Positions 1-9,737 of a stretch of DNA of 64,000 nt are shown here, in pieces. The notes under the pieces were generated by a model that was given only the letters and a program-made list of their open reading frames with translations, had not been told where the DNA came from and ran no database searches. Position numbers and translations under genes: made by a program. The stretch covers positions 62,001-126,000 of the forward strand of contig NZ_CP040814.1 in NCBI RefSeq assembly GCF_019443965.1, given 5' to 3'. This DNA is from Salinibacterium sp. M195 (lineage in GTDB: Bacteria; Actinomycetota; Actinomycetes; Actinomycetales; Microbacteriaceae). Every line of letters begins with the position of its first letter. Position 1 is the stretch's first letter.

Positions 1-184
1 CCAGCTACGGCGAACACTCGAGAATGACGCAGTTTCGGTTCGACCAGCTCGCATGCGCCTAGTCTGCCAGTACCGCCATCCAATCGCTGACGTGACGCGA
101 ATCGATGCCTCACCTGCCGGCTGAATTTCGCGCTGTCTGCACGCCAAGCAACCATGCCTGCCGAAATCGCGAGAGAATGGACAG

Positions 185-793
185 GTGACTATGCAACCGG
201 AACTCGATTTATGGGAGCCGATCGCGCCCAATCATCGCGACCGCGTTGTTGCTCATTCTGAGGATCGAGTTGCATGGCTTCGTGCTCGAAGCCGAGGCGT
301 TACCGCCACGGATGCTGCCCGCCTTGCAACTGAGCAATCGTTGCGTGGGGTCGTGGAGAGCAAGCTTCTGGGCTCCGGTTTCAGCGGAAACGCGTTTACC
401 GACCACGGCCGTGTGAGGGAACCAGAGATCGCGCGCTGGGTGCTTTCTCACCACGGCATCCAGGCAAGTTCTGCGCTGTATCACGCTCACGACGAGCCGC
501 TCCATTTGGCAACCCCCGATGGCGTCTCGGTGATCAATGGGGCTGTGGTGTTGTCGGAGATCAAGACGACTCAGAGAGCGTGGCGCAGCATCCCGCGCTC
601 GTATCTTCGTCAGGTCTGGTGGCAACAATACGTTTTGGGAGCGGATCGCACCTTGGTGGTCTGGGAACAGCACGATGACTTCGTGCCCGTACATGCCGAG
701 CCCCAATGCCAGTGGGTGGAGCGCGATGAAGATCAGATCCATGCCCTAGTCGGACTTGCTGATCGGCTTCTCAACCTCATGCGAGCGTCCTAG
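185..793 (+). CDS. YqaJ-type viral recombinase/exonuclease family protein
   Basis: This 202-residue protein resembles the YqaJ (lambda-exonuclease-like) nuclease family, PD-(D/E)XK enzymes that resect DNA ends. Seen in the sequence: the N-terminal SRGVTATDAARL segment typical of the family, then HGRVREPEIARWV with the first acidic residues, ATPDGV with the metal-binding Asp, SEIKTT with the E-x-K catalytic pair, and a C-terminal QVWWQQYVLGADRTLVVWE segment that matches the conserved Gln-rich helix. The start is GTG; an in-frame ATG lies two codons later and would serve equally well. No RecT/Bet annealing partner, integrase or phage gene is nearby, so it stands alone rather than in a phage recombination module. 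Family assignment is fairly sure; the cellular role is inferred. Confidence 0.8.
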   Translation: MTMQPELDLWEPIAPNHRDRVVAHSEDRVAWLRARSRGVTATDAARLATEQSLRGVVESKLLGSGFSGNAFTDHGRVREPEIARWVLSHHGIQASSALYHAHDEPLHLATPDGVSVINGAVVLSEIKTTQRAWRSIPRSYLRQVWWQQYVLGADRTLVVWEQHDDFVPVHAEPQCQWVERDEDQIHALVGLADRLLNLMRAS

Positions 794-863
794 CCCGCTG
801 AGTTTCCCGCACTAATTTTCCCGCACTGAGTTGCTCGCGCTGAGTCTCGCTGGCGCGCCAGCA

Positions 864-1532
864 TCAGTACGAGCGACTTCCCCCAAGATTGCGTGCGGCA
901 ATGACAGTACCCAGCATGATGAGCCATCCGATCGCGATGGTGGTTGCGACAAACTCGAGCCTGCTGCCCAACGCCACCTGAAAGCGGAAGAGCGAAAAGA
1001 GGCCTCCAGTGCCTGCTATAACCGCAACAGCAATGGCGGTAGTCAACGACAGGCGAGCGAGCACCCGATGCTCCCGCGCGAAAGACGTTTGAATCATCGC
1101 CCAGCATGCCGCGCCAAAAGCGATGACGGCGGCAAGAGTGTGGGCGAAGTCTTGCCACGTGAACGTTGCACCGTATGGCAGCGGGCAGCCCGAGGTGCAG
1201 GTCACCTGTGATGCGACAAGAAAAAATCCGCATCCTACCCACAGGGAAAGTGCAGGCGAGCCGAGAGAAAGTACGGGAGGCCACGCTCGAACTCGACGGG
1301 CAGCCCACGCGACCGCTGACCCTCCTGCCACGATCAGTAGCAACGCGAACTCGAAGGCTGAAGCGGTCGGTTCGCCTTCTGCACCCAGCTCGCTGACGTA
1401 GAGCTCACGAGGAATCGAAACGCGGGACACCCAGATGAGCACGAGGGCAACACCGACGGCGATACTGCCGACAACAGCGGCAGTGCCTTCAAGCACAGCG
1501 GGCGAAACCCGAGGTGGTGAGACTGCGGTCAT
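864..1532 (-). CDS. DUF998-type multi-pass membrane protein
   Basis: A 222-residue integral membrane protein starting at MTAVSPPRVSP. Six hydrophobic stretches are visible, beginning with GTAAVVGSIAVGVALVLIWV and ending with a segment around FVATTIAIGWLIMLGTVIAA. The pattern fits the DUF998 family, whose function is unknown. The open frame continues 113 codons upstream, but that part is Arg-rich with no membrane segments and looks like read-through, so the shorter start is chosen. It lies downstream of the GNAT gene on the same strand with about 90 bases between them. No substrate or enzymatic motif was recognised. The conserved extracytoplasmic part includes CTSGCPLPYG, with two cysteines that could form a disulfide (inference). 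Confidence 0.7.
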   Translation of the reverse strand: MTAVSPPRVSPAVLEGTAAVVGSIAVGVALVLIWVSRVSIPRELYVSELGAEGEPTASAFEFALLLIVAGGSAVAWAARRVRAWPPVLSLGSPALSLWVGCGFFLVASQVTCTSGCPLPYGATFTWQDFAHTLAAVIAFGAACWAMIQTSFAREHRVLARLSLTTAIAVAVIAGTGGLFSLFRFQVALGSRLEFVATTIAIGWLIMLGTVIAARNLGGSRSY

Positions 1533-1621
1533 CGGGCGACTACTCGCGGGAGAGAGGTCATCGAGACGAGCATTCCCCAATCGTAGAGCACGACCGAGCG
1601 AGAAACTGAGATCAATCTGAA

Positions 1622-2170
1622 TCAGTGTGCGGGGCGTGAATCGAACACGAGCTCCCGAACGTAGTCGTCTTCCCAACGCTCCCCCACCAGAAACTTCTTG
1701 GAACCAACGAGCTGGAAGCCCATCTTCTCGTAGAAGCGATTGGCTCGAGCGTTCTCCTGATTGACCCCAAGCCAGACGGCAGCGAATCCTTGATCGCGCG
1801 CCTGTTGGACCCCGGCAGCAACGAGTGCGGCTGCTACTCCTGCACCGTGGAAACCGCCGAGCACGTAGCACTTGCTGAGTTCGATCGTTGGTCGCGCCGA
1901 AAGTGCCGATGCGACATCCGAATCATTCGGTTCGGCACTGTGGAACAACACGTATCCTGCTGGTTGGCCGTCGACCTCACCGATCAAGATCGCACGCTCG
2001 ACATCGTCAAGGTAAGCAGTGAAGGCGTGAACGGAAAGATGCTGAGCGATAAAGTCAGCAATTGCTTCGGGCGTCGTGCCCGGAGGGCACGCGAGGGCGA
2101 AGGTCTGTCGGGCCAGTTCATGCAGCAATTCCGCATCTGAGCTGGCGGCACGGCGAACTGTTGTCGTCAC
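1622..2170 (-). CDS. GNAT family N-acetyltransferase
   Basis: A 182-residue single-domain acetyltransferase of the GCN5-related family. Expected parts are visible: strand 4 LSKCYVLGGFHGAGVAAALVA, in which the GFHGAGVA run is the acetyl-CoA pyrophosphate loop (Q/RxxGxG/A type), then GFAAVWLGVNQENARANRFYEKMGF, the family's typical Asn/Tyr C-terminal motif. It starts at GTG, preceded at good distance by GGAGGAG. It follows the rplA terminator on the same strand, so it probably has its own promoter or is read by leakage. The acceptor substrate cannot be deduced; related stand-alone proteins acetylate small amines or ribosomal protein termini. Family call is sure, substrate unknown. Confidence 0.85.
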   Translation of the reverse strand: MTTTVRRAASSDAELLHELARQTFALACPPGTTPEAIADFIAQHLSVHAFTAYLDDVERAILIGEVDGQPAGYVLFHSAEPNDSDVASALSARPTIELSKCYVLGGFHGAGVAAALVAAGVQQARDQGFAAVWLGVNQENARANRFYEKMGFQLVGSKKFLVGERWEDDYVRELVFDSRPAH

Positions 2171-2193
2171 GGCTTTCTCCTCCGGAATGCGAA

Positions 2194-2223
2194 AACGGGG
2201 GCCGGCAAAAGCCGACCCCCGTT
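2194..2223 (-). terminator. rho-independent terminator after rplKA
   Basis: A GC-rich stem, read on the minus strand as GGGGGTCGGC–TTTT–GCCGGCCCCC, sits 13 bases past the rplA stop codon and is followed by GTTTTC. It should end the ribosomal transcript. Confidence 0.85.
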
Positions 2224-2236
2224 CACATAAGCAGTA

Positions 2237-2926
2237 TTAGATCGAGTTGATGTCGACCGGGATGCCAGGACCGAAGGTCGTGGAAACCGTTGCTTTGGTG
2301 ATGTAGCGGCCCTTTGAGGAGCTGGGCTTGGCGCGAACGATCTCGTCGAGCGCTGCCTTGATGTTCTCATCGAGCTGCTCAGCAGTGAACGCCGTCTTGC
2401 CAACAATGAAGTGCACGTTGGAGTGCTTGTCGACACGGAATTCGATCTTTCCGCCCTTGATCTCCGAGACAGCCTTAGCGGTGTCAGGAGTAACCGTTCC
2501 GGTCTTCGGGTTTGGCATGAGGCCACGCGGACCAAGAACCTTACCCAAACGACCAACCTGGCCCATGAGCTCGGGGGTCGAAACTGCTGCGTCGAAAGCG
2601 GTGTAGCCAGCGGCTACCTTCTCGATGAGCTCCGAGCCACCAACCTCGTCAGCACCAGCAGCAATAGCCGCTTCAGCTGCAGGACCGGTTGCGAAAACGA
2701 TAACGCGAGCAGTCTTACCCGTACCGTGAGGCAGGATAACGGTGCCGCGAACCATCTGGTCAGCCTTGCGAGGGTCTACACCCAAGCGAAGAGCAACCTC
2801 AACGGTTGAATCAAACTTCTTTGAGCCGGTCTCGCGAGCAACAGCTACAGCCTCGGTGGGCGTGTAGAACTTGCCCTCTTCGAGCTTGTCGGTGGCAGCC
2901 TTGTATGCCTTGGAATTCTTGGACAT
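2237..2926 (-). CDS. rplA: 50S ribosomal protein L1
   Basis: A 229-residue L1 protein, the usual length for bacteria. It builds the mobile L1 stalk next to the ribosomal E site and binds 23S rRNA. Seen directly: N-terminal [26 protein letters not shown], the [30 protein letters not shown] segment and the signature [20 protein letters not shown]. Its ATG overlaps the rplK stop by one base, so the two are translationally coupled. In other bacteria L1 represses its own operon by binding the leader mRNA; whether that occurs here is inference. Followed by a clear terminator. Confidence 0.98.
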   Translation of the reverse strand: MSKNSKAYKAATDKLEEGKFYTPTEAVAVARETGSKKFDSTVEVALRLGVDPRKADQMVRGTVILPHGTGKTARVIVFATGPAAEAAIAAGADEVGGSELIEKVAAGYTAFDAAVSTPELMGQVGRLGKVLGPRGLMPNPKTGTVTPDTAKAVSEIKGGKIEFRVDKHSNVHFIVGKTAFTAEQLDENIKAALDEIVRAKPSSSKGRYITKATVSTTFGPGIPVDINSI

Positions 2927-3357
2927 TATGCCTCCACCGTGATTCCCATCGAACGAGCAGTGCCCGCGATGATCTTCATTGCGCCGTCGATGTCGTTGGC
3001 GTTGAGGTCAGCCATCTTCTGCTCGGCGATCGTACGAACTTGGTCTTTAGTGAGCTGCGCAACCTTGACGCTGTGCGGCGTGCCTGAACCCTTTGCGACT
3101 CCAGCAGCCTTCTTGATGAGCTCTGCTGCCGGCGGGGTCTTGAGGATGAACGTGAATGAACGGTCCTCGTACACGGTGATCTCAACCGGGATAACGTTTC
3201 CACGCTGTGCCTCGGTTGCGGCGTTGTACGCCTTGCAGAACTCCATGATGTTAACGCCGTGCTGACCAAGCGCAGGCCCGATGGGCGGTGCGGGGTTAGC
3301 GGCGCCGGCTTGGATCTGAAGCTTAATCAGACCTGTAACCTTCTTTTTCGGTGCCAT
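2926..3357 (-). CDS. rplK: 50S ribosomal protein L11
   Basis: A 143-residue L11 protein, which forms the GTPase-associated centre with 23S rRNA and the L10/L12 stalk. The N-terminal domain holds [34 protein letters not shown] with the conserved Pro-rich hinge (thiostrepton contact region); the C-terminal rRNA-binding domain ends [10 protein letters not shown]. An AAGGAAA sequence before the ATG serves as ribosome binding site. It overlaps rplA by one base and follows nusG after an 86-base leader that contains a hairpin. Confidence 0.98.
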   Translation of the reverse strand: MAPKKKVTGLIKLQIQAGAANPAPPIGPALGQHGVNIMEFCKAYNAATEAQRGNVIPVEITVYEDRSFTFILKTPPAAELIKKAAGVAKGSGTPHSVKVAQLTKDQVRTIAEQKMADLNANDIDGAMKIIAGTARSMGITVEA

Positions 3358-3401
3358 TGTGTTTCCTTTTCAGTACGAACTGACCCGTGTGGCCAGCTCT
3401 C

Positions 3402-3420
3402 CCGCACCCGGTGGGCGCGG
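3402..3420 (-). promoter_or_regulatory. hairpin in the nusG–rplK spacer (possible L1-responsive leader or attenuator)
   Basis: The spacer between nusG and rplK contains CCGCGCCC–ACC–GGGTGCGG (minus-strand reading), a compact stem with one wobble pair. An A6 run precedes it on the minus strand, so it would act as a terminator only in the plus direction. A leader structure for autogenous control by L1 is known for this operon in other bacteria; here it is only a possibility. Confidence 0.35.
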
Positions 3421-3443
3421 TGGTTTTTTAGGGGCCTTAGCCC

Positions 3444-4391
3444 TTAAAGCTTGGTGACCTGATCGAAGCTGAGCTCGACCGGGGTCTCGCGCTCGAAGAG
3501 GGAGACCAGAACGATGAGCTTTCCGCTCTCTGCCTTGATCTCGCTGATCGAACCAGGCAGACCCGCGAACGAGCCTTCCTTGATCGTGATGGTCTCGCCG
3601 ATTTCGAAGTCGATTTCGGCAGGAATCGAACGCGCTGCGGTCTTGCCCTTAGCGGACGAGCCCTTAGTTGCGGGAGCTTCGACGATTTCAACGAGGCTCT
3701 TCAGCATGTTGAAAGCTTCTTCGAAGCGAAGCGGTACGGGGTTGTGCGCGTTGCCCACGAAGCCAGTAACGCCGGGAGTGTGACGAACAACGGACCAGCT
3801 GTCTTCGTTGAGGTCCATGCGAACCAGAACGTAGCCGGGGATGCGAACGCGGTTGACGAGCTTGCGCTGGCCATTCTTGATCTCGACAACATCTTCCATC
3901 GGTACTTCGACCTGGAAGACGGCGTCTTCCATCGCCATCGATACCTTGCGGTTTTCAATGTTGTGCTTGACGCGCTTCTCGAAGCCGGCGTACGAGTGGA
4001 TGACGTACCACTTGCCAGGCTGAAGACGAAGATCCATGCGGAACTCGGCGTAGGGATCGACCTCAGCGCCTTCAGCTTCAGCGTCATCGGCCGCTTCGTC
4101 GTCAGTTGCGGCGACGGAGGCGTCAGCCTCAGCAGCGTTGTCAATGTCAAGGGCGTCGTTTACTTCAGCATCAGCTTCAGGGTCGACCGCGGCATCCAGA
4201 GCCTCAAGGAGGCCAGCAAGATCGGCGTCGACATCAGCCGAACCGCCTTCAATGTGCATTGCCTGGTGCTCGGCGGAGTCTTCTGAACGCTCTGCCTCAG
4301 CCAGGGTGTTACCCGTCTGCGCCTCATCCTCCTCGGAGGACTGCTCTGCTGCCGTAGCGAGCTCGGAGTCTTCGCGGTGGTTCTCGGACAC
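3444..4391 (-). CDS. nusG: transcription termination/antitermination factor NusG
   Basis: A 315-residue NusG, much longer than the about 180 residues of E. coli NusG. Residues 1 to about 125 form an Ala/Asp/Glu-rich, low-complexity acidic extension common in actinobacterial NusG. The NGN domain, which binds the clamp of RNA polymerase, begins around [20 protein letters not shown] and includes [18 protein letters not shown] and [12 protein letters not shown]. The C-terminal KOW domain contains [13 protein letters not shown] and contacts Rho or S10. It lies between secE and rplK on the same strand, the classical order. The identity is certain; the role of the acidic tail is unknown. Confidence 0.97.
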   Translation of the reverse strand: MSENHREDSELATAAEQSSEEDEAQTGNTLAEAERSEDSAEHQAMHIEGGSADVDADLAGLLEALDAAVDPEADAEVNDALDIDNAAEADASVAATDDEAADDAEAEGAEVDPYAEFRMDLRLQPGKWYVIHSYAGFEKRVKHNIENRKVSMAMEDAVFQVEVPMEDVVEIKNGQRKLVNRVRIPGYVLVRMDLNEDSWSVVRHTPGVTGFVGNAHNPVPLRFEEAFNMLKSLVEIVEAPATKGSSAKGKTAARSIPAEIDFEIGETITIKEGSFAGLPGSISEIKAESGKLIVLVSLFERETPVELSFDQVTKL

Positions 4392-4446
4392 TAAATCTCT
4401 TTTCGTTGCTCTGCAGTTCGGTGGTAGCCGCTGCGGGGTGTGAGGC

Positions 4447-4728
4447 CTAAACGACCAAGTCAGGGTTGCCGAACAAGAAGTTCACCAAAGCGCTAAACCC
4501 GAAGTCGAGCCCGGAAACGATGCCCATCATGATGACAACGAAGACGAGAACTACGCCGGTGAAGCTGATCAGTTCACGCTTTGTTGGCGTGACGACCTTC
4601 TTCAGCTCGTTGATCACTTGGCGGATAAAGAGTGCCATGCGCCCGAAGGGTCCACGACGTTGCTCGCTGTCCTTCTTCGCCTTGGCGACGACGTCCTCGC
4701 TGGGCTCGTCTACGTCTTTCTTGGCCAC
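4447..4728 (-). CDS. secE: preprotein translocase subunit SecE
   Basis: A 93-residue SecE with one C-terminal membrane helix ([21 protein letters not shown]) after the amphipathic helix [20 protein letters not shown], which is the conserved SecE core that clamps SecY. The N-terminal 30 residues are charged and variable, as usual in actinobacteria. It sits directly downstream of tRNA-Trp and upstream of nusG on the minus strand, the canonical arrangement. Confidence 0.96.
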   Translation of the reverse strand: MAKKDVDEPSEDVVAKAKKDSEQRRGPFGRMALFIRQVINELKKVVTPTKRELISFTGVVLVFVVIMMGIVSGLDFGFSALVNFLFGNPDLVV

Positions 4729-4792
4729 TCTTAGTTACCTTCCGATACTTCGGCTTGCTCGGCCCAGCCCGTGAAACACGGATTGGGACTTG

Positions 4793-4865
4793 CAGGGCGG
4801 ACAGGACTCGAACCTGCAACCTGCGGTTTTGGAGACCGCTGCTCTACCAATTGAGCCACCACCCT
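4793..4865 (-). tRNA. tRNA-Trp (CCA anticodon)
   Basis: On the minus strand the sequence starts AGGGTGG and ends CCGCCCT, giving a seven-pair acceptor stem with one G·T pair. The anticodon stem GCGGT/ACCGC encloses CTCCAAA, so the anticodon is CCA (Trp). The T arm contains GGTTCGAGTCC. The discriminator base is G and the CCA tail is not encoded. It precedes secE, as in most actinobacteria. Confidence 0.97.
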
Positions 4866-5350
4866 TTGCGAAAGATTTGCATCTTTCACACCAACACCTT
4901 CGCACAAACACCGCTCCACATCCATTCTCGAAAACGAGGAGTAGGCGCGCGAAAGTATGGCAGTAATCAACTACTTCTTCCAGTGTACGTCATCCGACGC
5001 CCTCCTGAAATACGCGCTACCTATAGATGCCACCAAAGCACGCTCTGCCCGCAAAAATTCGGTCTCAAAAACTTTTCTGAGAAATATCTGTAAACCCGCG
5101 TCATAACCTGCGGGGGTCGCAGTCTCTCTATACAAGCGGGGCGAACCACCCCTCTAATTCGGGCACCACCAGAAACACCATTCGGGCAACACCACGCGAG
5201 ACCTAACCATCTCGCCGCACAACTCAAAAACATCACCACCAAATGGGCAAGCGAAGCTGAGATCAGGCAGTAGTTCGTGGCACAACCCTCACGTTGGCGT
5301 CACCGTCGAATCAGCTTCCTTGTCCGCACAGGATCAGGAAGGTACCAGTC
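4866..5350. other. intergenic region between divergent tRNA-Trp and the surface protein gene
   Basis: About 485 bases without a convincing gene. It must hold the promoter for the tRNA-Trp–secE unit (minus) and that of the surface protein (plus). On the minus strand TTTCAG, 17 bases, TACACT (around 4983–5012) is a weak sigma-70-like candidate. Short imperfect inverted repeats occur near 5070 (TCTCA/TGAGA) and 5096 (CCCGC/GCGGG). Open frames here are short and without ribosome binding sites. Confidence 0.5.
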
Positions 5351-7480
5351 GTGTTTACACAACACATCCCGCGCACTGGGAAGCCAGTCGGGAATACCAA
5401 GCACACCCCAGCAGTCCGTTTCGGAGCGGCACTGGGAACCGTAGCCCTCGTTTCGGGCTTCACCCTCATTGCACCCGCTGCCGCTAGTGCAGACGAGACA
5501 AACGGAGCCTCGTACGCCTACGCAGAATTCCTTTCCGGCGATGTGCTCGGAACCGATCTCGGCAACGTTGCCGCCCTCGGACAGGTCGTAGCCACAAACA
5601 ACGGCAGCCAATCACTTCAGGTTCACCGCGATCCTCTTACCGTTGACGCCCTCGGTGCCACGGTGCTCAACCAGCCTGGCGGACTGCAGCTTCCTCTCGT
5701 TGATGTCGTCGACGCTGGCGTTGTCAACCAGTACGCCCAGGCCGACAAAAACGGAGAGTCCTTCGCTTCGACAGGCGCCATCCACGATGACGGCGGAATC
5801 GGCGTGGGAAGCGTGGCTTCAGGCCCGGCCGGCGACCTCACCCTCGACCTCGACAGCCTTCTCGCTAACGAGTTTGCGTCGGTACTCACCGACCTGAAGC
5901 TCGACCTTGAGGCAGTCGCCGCTCGCGCTGACGGAAACATGACCGCCGCATCCGGTGACTACACCCTCGCGGATGCAACGCTGAGCTTCTCCAGCCCGGC
6001 CATCAGCCAGTTGACAAGCAAGGTCACGACCGCCCTGAACGGCGTCAATGGTCAACTCCTGAACCTCGGCGGCGACGACGGCGTTCTCGGCAACTCAATC
6101 GACGGAATCCTCGACCCCGTTCTCGGCGTCGTAGGATCCTCAGCGGATGTCAAGGTAGTTATTGACGCTGATCTCCAGAACGCAGTCAGCACTTTGCTGA
6201 CTGGCAAGTACGGCCAGGGCGCAGTGAGCTTCAACCTCGAAACCGGCGCAGTAATTGTCGACCTCGAGGCTCTGATGGGCGGCGAACTGAACGACCTGCC
6301 GCCAAACACCGAACTGTTGACGGATGCCGTAATCAATCAGATTCTCAACGGAATCACCGAAACTGTGGCTGACCTAGCCGACGACATCGTCGAGCGCGTT
6401 GAGCTCTCGCTGCGGGATGCTCACGTCGAGGTCTCTGCGAAGCTCAATCTGCTGACCGCACAGGACCCGGTGCAGAGCACGGTGTGCCGCGACATCCAGA
6501 TCCCCATCATCGGTGACATCCTCAACGGCGACGTTATCGGCGGCGGAACCTCGGGCGGCGGCCTCGTTGGCGGACTGCTCGGCGGTCTCACCGGCGGCCT
6601 TACCGGCGGCGGCTCCGGCGGCCTCACCGGCGTCACCCAGGGCATCATCGGTTACACAACCGACACGGTGTGCGACCTCGTCAGCACAGTTCTCCCCGAT
6701 CTGCGCAGCACCGTTGACGTCAGCATCATCGGAAACGTTGATGACCTGATCGACGGAAGTGCCGTCTCAGCCAAGGCGAACATCTCGCTCCTCGGCGGAA
6801 CGGTCAAGACCGGCCTCAACGTGAACACCATGATCGGCAGTCTAGGAAAGAGCCTCAACACCTCACTCTTCTCCAACGGCGGGGTTGTGACTTCACTGGT
6901 CAACAGCTTGAACACCGGACTGGTGAACCCGGCAGTAACCGGTCTCCTTGGGGAATCCAGCGTCGCGACTGTGCTTCACGACCTCGTGTCTATCAAGGTC
7001 AATGTTCAAGAGCAGTGGACCTCCACTGGCGCAGTCACGGGAAACATGTTCAGCGAAACTGCGGTTCGCGTCACTGTTGGTGGTGGACTCAGCTCCTCTA
7101 GCCTCTCCAGCGGCAGCGGAATTCTGAACGGAGCTCTCGGTCGAGCAACAGCTGCCCCGAGCTTCGCCTCAACCGGAGTAGCCACCCTGAATGTGGCCCG
7201 CGCCGTAGTCGGGCCGAACGTTCAGACCGTGATTGACCCCGGATGTACCCAGAATTGTGGACCGGAGGTTGACCCGGACTGCACGAACTGTGTCCCTGTC
7301 ACCGATCCTTGTGTCGGAATCTGCCTCCCGGATCTTCCGACCTATGCCCTCGGTGGGCAGCTCGCATACACCGGTGCCGGTGTTGCGACGCTCATCGCCC
7401 TAATCGTCGCGTTGTTGGCAGCGGGTGCCTACTTCGCGCGTCAGGGTTACCTACGTACACACCCCAAGTCCGAGCTCTAG
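5351..7480 (+). CDS. large secreted, sortase-anchored surface protein (LAYTG motif)
   Basis: About 709 residues. A secretion signal (AVRFGAALGTVALVSGFTLIAPAAASA) is followed by a long extracellular part rich in Asp, Gly, Val and Leu. The protein ends with LAYTG, a hydrophobic helix (ATLIALIVALLAAGAYFA) and the basic tail RQGYLRTHPKSEL. LAxTG is the signal of class E sortases of high-GC Gram-positives, so covalent attachment to peptidoglycan is inferred. A glycine-rich hinge at about residues 395–425 divides two lobes. Cysteine-rich CTQNCGPEVDPDCTNC lies before the anchor. The overall look matches choice-of-anchor G type surface proteins. The GTG at 5351 is chosen because AGGAAGG lies eight bases before it; the frame extends 19 codons further upstream without such a site. 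Function (adhesion, S-layer-like) is unknown. Confidence 0.8.
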   Translation: MFTQHIPRTGKPVGNTKHTPAVRFGAALGTVALVSGFTLIAPAAASADETNGASYAYAEFLSGDVLGTDLGNVAALGQVVATNNGSQSLQVHRDPLTVDALGATVLNQPGGLQLPLVDVVDAGVVNQYAQADKNGESFASTGAIHDDGGIGVGSVASGPAGDLTLDLDSLLANEFASVLTDLKLDLEAVAARADGNMTAASGDYTLADATLSFSSPAISQLTSKVTTALNGVNGQLLNLGGDDGVLGNSIDGILDPVLGVVGSSADVKVVIDADLQNAVSTLLTGKYGQGAVSFNLETGAVIVDLEALMGGELNDLPPNTELLTDAVINQILNGITETVADLADDIVERVELSLRDAHVEVSAKLNLLTAQDPVQSTVCRDIQIPIIGDILNGDVIGGGTSGGGLVGGLLGGLTGGLTGGGSGGLTGVTQGIIGYTTDTVCDLVSTVLPDLRSTVDVSIIGNVDDLIDGSAVSAKANISLLGGTVKTGLNVNTMIGSLGKSLNTSLFSNGGVVTSLVNSLNTGLVNPAVTGLLGESSVATVLHDLVSIKVNVQEQWTSTGAVTGNMFSETAVRVTVGGGLSSSSLSSGSGILNGALGRATAAPSFASTGVATLNVARAVVGPNVQTVIDPGCTQNCGPEVDPDCTNCVPVTDPCVGICLPDLPTYALGGQLAYTGAGVATLIALIVALLAAGAYFARQGYLRTHPKSEL

Positions 7481-7500
7481 GACTGCGTAGATAACCTATA

Positions 7501-7544
7501 GCGGCCGGAGCTTATCGTCCCCCCAGGATTCAAGCTCCGGCCGC
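7501..7544 (+). terminator. long GC-rich hairpin after the surface protein gene
   Basis: A 13-bp perfect stem (GCGGCCGGAGCTT and its complement AAGCTCCGGCCGC) with an 18-base loop, followed by a pyrimidine-rich stretch. First of two consecutive terminator-like hairpins. Confidence 0.75.
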
Positions 7545-7551
7545 TTCTCTC

Positions 7552-7587
7552 TGCCCCTATCGTGCACGCACGGTAGGGGCAGTTTTT
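7552..7587 (+). terminator. rho-independent terminator, second of a tandem pair
   Basis: Stem TGCCCCTA-CGTG / CACG-TAGGGGCA with a small loop, followed directly by GTTTTTT. This is a canonical intrinsic terminator that isolates the surface protein gene from the aminotransferase. Confidence 0.9.
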
Positions 7588-7647
7588 TGGCTGTCTACGC
7601 ACCTGAATGTCGCCCGTAATCTCTGGCCAGAGCCCTGGCCTACGCCC

Positions 7648-7660
7648 TAGACTTGACCGG
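7648..7660 (+). promoter_or_regulatory. possible -10 element for a leaderless aminotransferase mRNA
   Basis: TAGACT at 7648–7653 is followed after six bases by the GTG start codon, the spacing expected if transcription begins on the start codon. No Shine–Dalgarno sequence is present before the GTG. A clear -35 box was not found. Confidence 0.4.
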
Positions 7661-8856
7661 TGACCTCACCTCGCCTCTCTGCCAGAATTTCCGCCATTGC
7701 CGAATCAGCCACCCTCAAGGTGGATGCGAAAGCGAAGTCGCTTCTCGCGGCCGGTCGCCCCATCATTAGCTACGCAGCAGGTGAACCCGATTTTGCGACT
7801 CCCGCGAACATTGTGACAGCGGCATCCGCAGCAGTGCTCGACCCCAAAAACCACCGTTACACGCCTGCAGCCGGACTGCCGGAACTGCGGGAAGCCATCG
7901 CCGCGAAGACGCTGCGCGATAGCGGCCTCGAGGTCGGAATCAACCAAGTCGTTGTCACCAACGGTGGCAAGCAGGCCGTGTACCAAGCGTTTGCCACGCT
8001 CGTAGATCAGGGCGACGAAGTCATCGTCCCTACCCCGTATTGGACCACCTACCCCGAAGCGATCAAGCTCGCCGGTGGCACCATGGTTGAGGTCTTCGCG
8101 GGTGCAGACCAGGGTTATCTCGTCACTGTCGAACAGCTCGAAGCTGCGCGCACCGAGAAAACCAAGGTGCTGCTCTTCGTTTCGCCATCGAACCCCACTG
8201 GTGCCGTCTACACCCCAGAACAGACCAAAGCCATCGGCGAGTGGGCCCTCGAACACGGCATCTGGGTGATCAGCGACGACATCTACCAAAACTTGGTCTA
8301 CGACGGAATTCGTGCCGTCTCGATCGTTGAGGTTGTTCCCGCGCTCGCCGACACCACCATCCTTGTGAACGGTGTGGCTAAGAGCTACTCGATGACCGGA
8401 TGGCGTCTCGGCTGGATGGTCGGCCCCGTCGACGCTATGAAGGGGGCTGCGAATCTGCAGTCGCACCTCACGAGCAACGTCTCCAACATCTCGCAGCGCG
8501 CCGCCATCGAAGCCCTCACCGGCCCACAAGATGCTGTTGAAGAAATGCGACTCGCCTTCGACCGCCGCCGCAAGCTCATGGTCTCAGAGCTCAACAAGAT
8601 CGAGGGCCTGCACTGTCCGACACCTCAGGGTGCCTTCTATGTGTACCCGGATGTCTCCGGCCTTCTGAACCGCGAATGGGCCGGCGTCACCCCGACCACA
8701 AGCCTCGAACTCGCCGACCTCATCCTCGAGAAGGCCGAAGTTGCGGTAATCCCCGGAGAAGCATTCGGGCCAAGCGGCTACCTGCGTCTCTCCTATGCCC
8801 TCGGCGACGACGCGCTCCTCGAAGGCGTTCAACGCCTGCAGAAACTTTTCAGCTAA
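7660..8856 (+). CDS. pyridoxal-phosphate-dependent aspartate/aromatic aminotransferase (class I/II)
   Basis: A 398-residue fold-type I aminotransferase, cytosolic, moving amino groups between amino acids (probably aspartate) and 2-oxo acids. Landmarks: [12 protein letters not shown] near the N-terminus, [28 protein letters not shown] (phosphate contacts), [22 protein letters not shown] with the Asp that binds the pyridine nitrogen, and [14 protein letters not shown] with the Schiff-base Lys; near the C-terminus YLRLSYA has the carboxylate-binding Arg. This gene is found next to secE/nusG in many Microbacteriaceae. Possibly leaderless. Substrate preference cannot be set from sequence; aspartate is the usual annotation. 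Confidence 0.9.
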   Translation: MTSPRLSARISAIAESATLKVDAKAKSLLAAGRPIISYAAGEPDFATPANIVTAASAAVLDPKNHRYTPAAGLPELREAIAAKTLRDSGLEVGINQVVVTNGGKQAVYQAFATLVDQGDEVIVPTPYWTTYPEAIKLAGGTMVEVFAGADQGYLVTVEQLEAARTEKTKVLLFVSPSNPTGAVYTPEQTKAIGEWALEHGIWVISDDIYQNLVYDGIRAVSIVEVVPALADTTILVNGVAKSYSMTGWRLGWMVGPVDAMKGAANLQSHLTSNVSNISQRAAIEALTGPQDAVEEMRLAFDRRRKLMVSELNKIEGLHCPTPQGAFYVYPDVSGLLNREWAGVTPTTSLELADLILEKAEVAVIPGEAFGPSGYLRLSYALGDDALLEGVQRLQKLFS

Positions 8857-8888
8857 CAGCGCCGCCTCCGTGGCGGTGGAGGAATGTG

Positions 8889-9734
<846 letters not shown>

Positions 9735-9737
9735 AAC

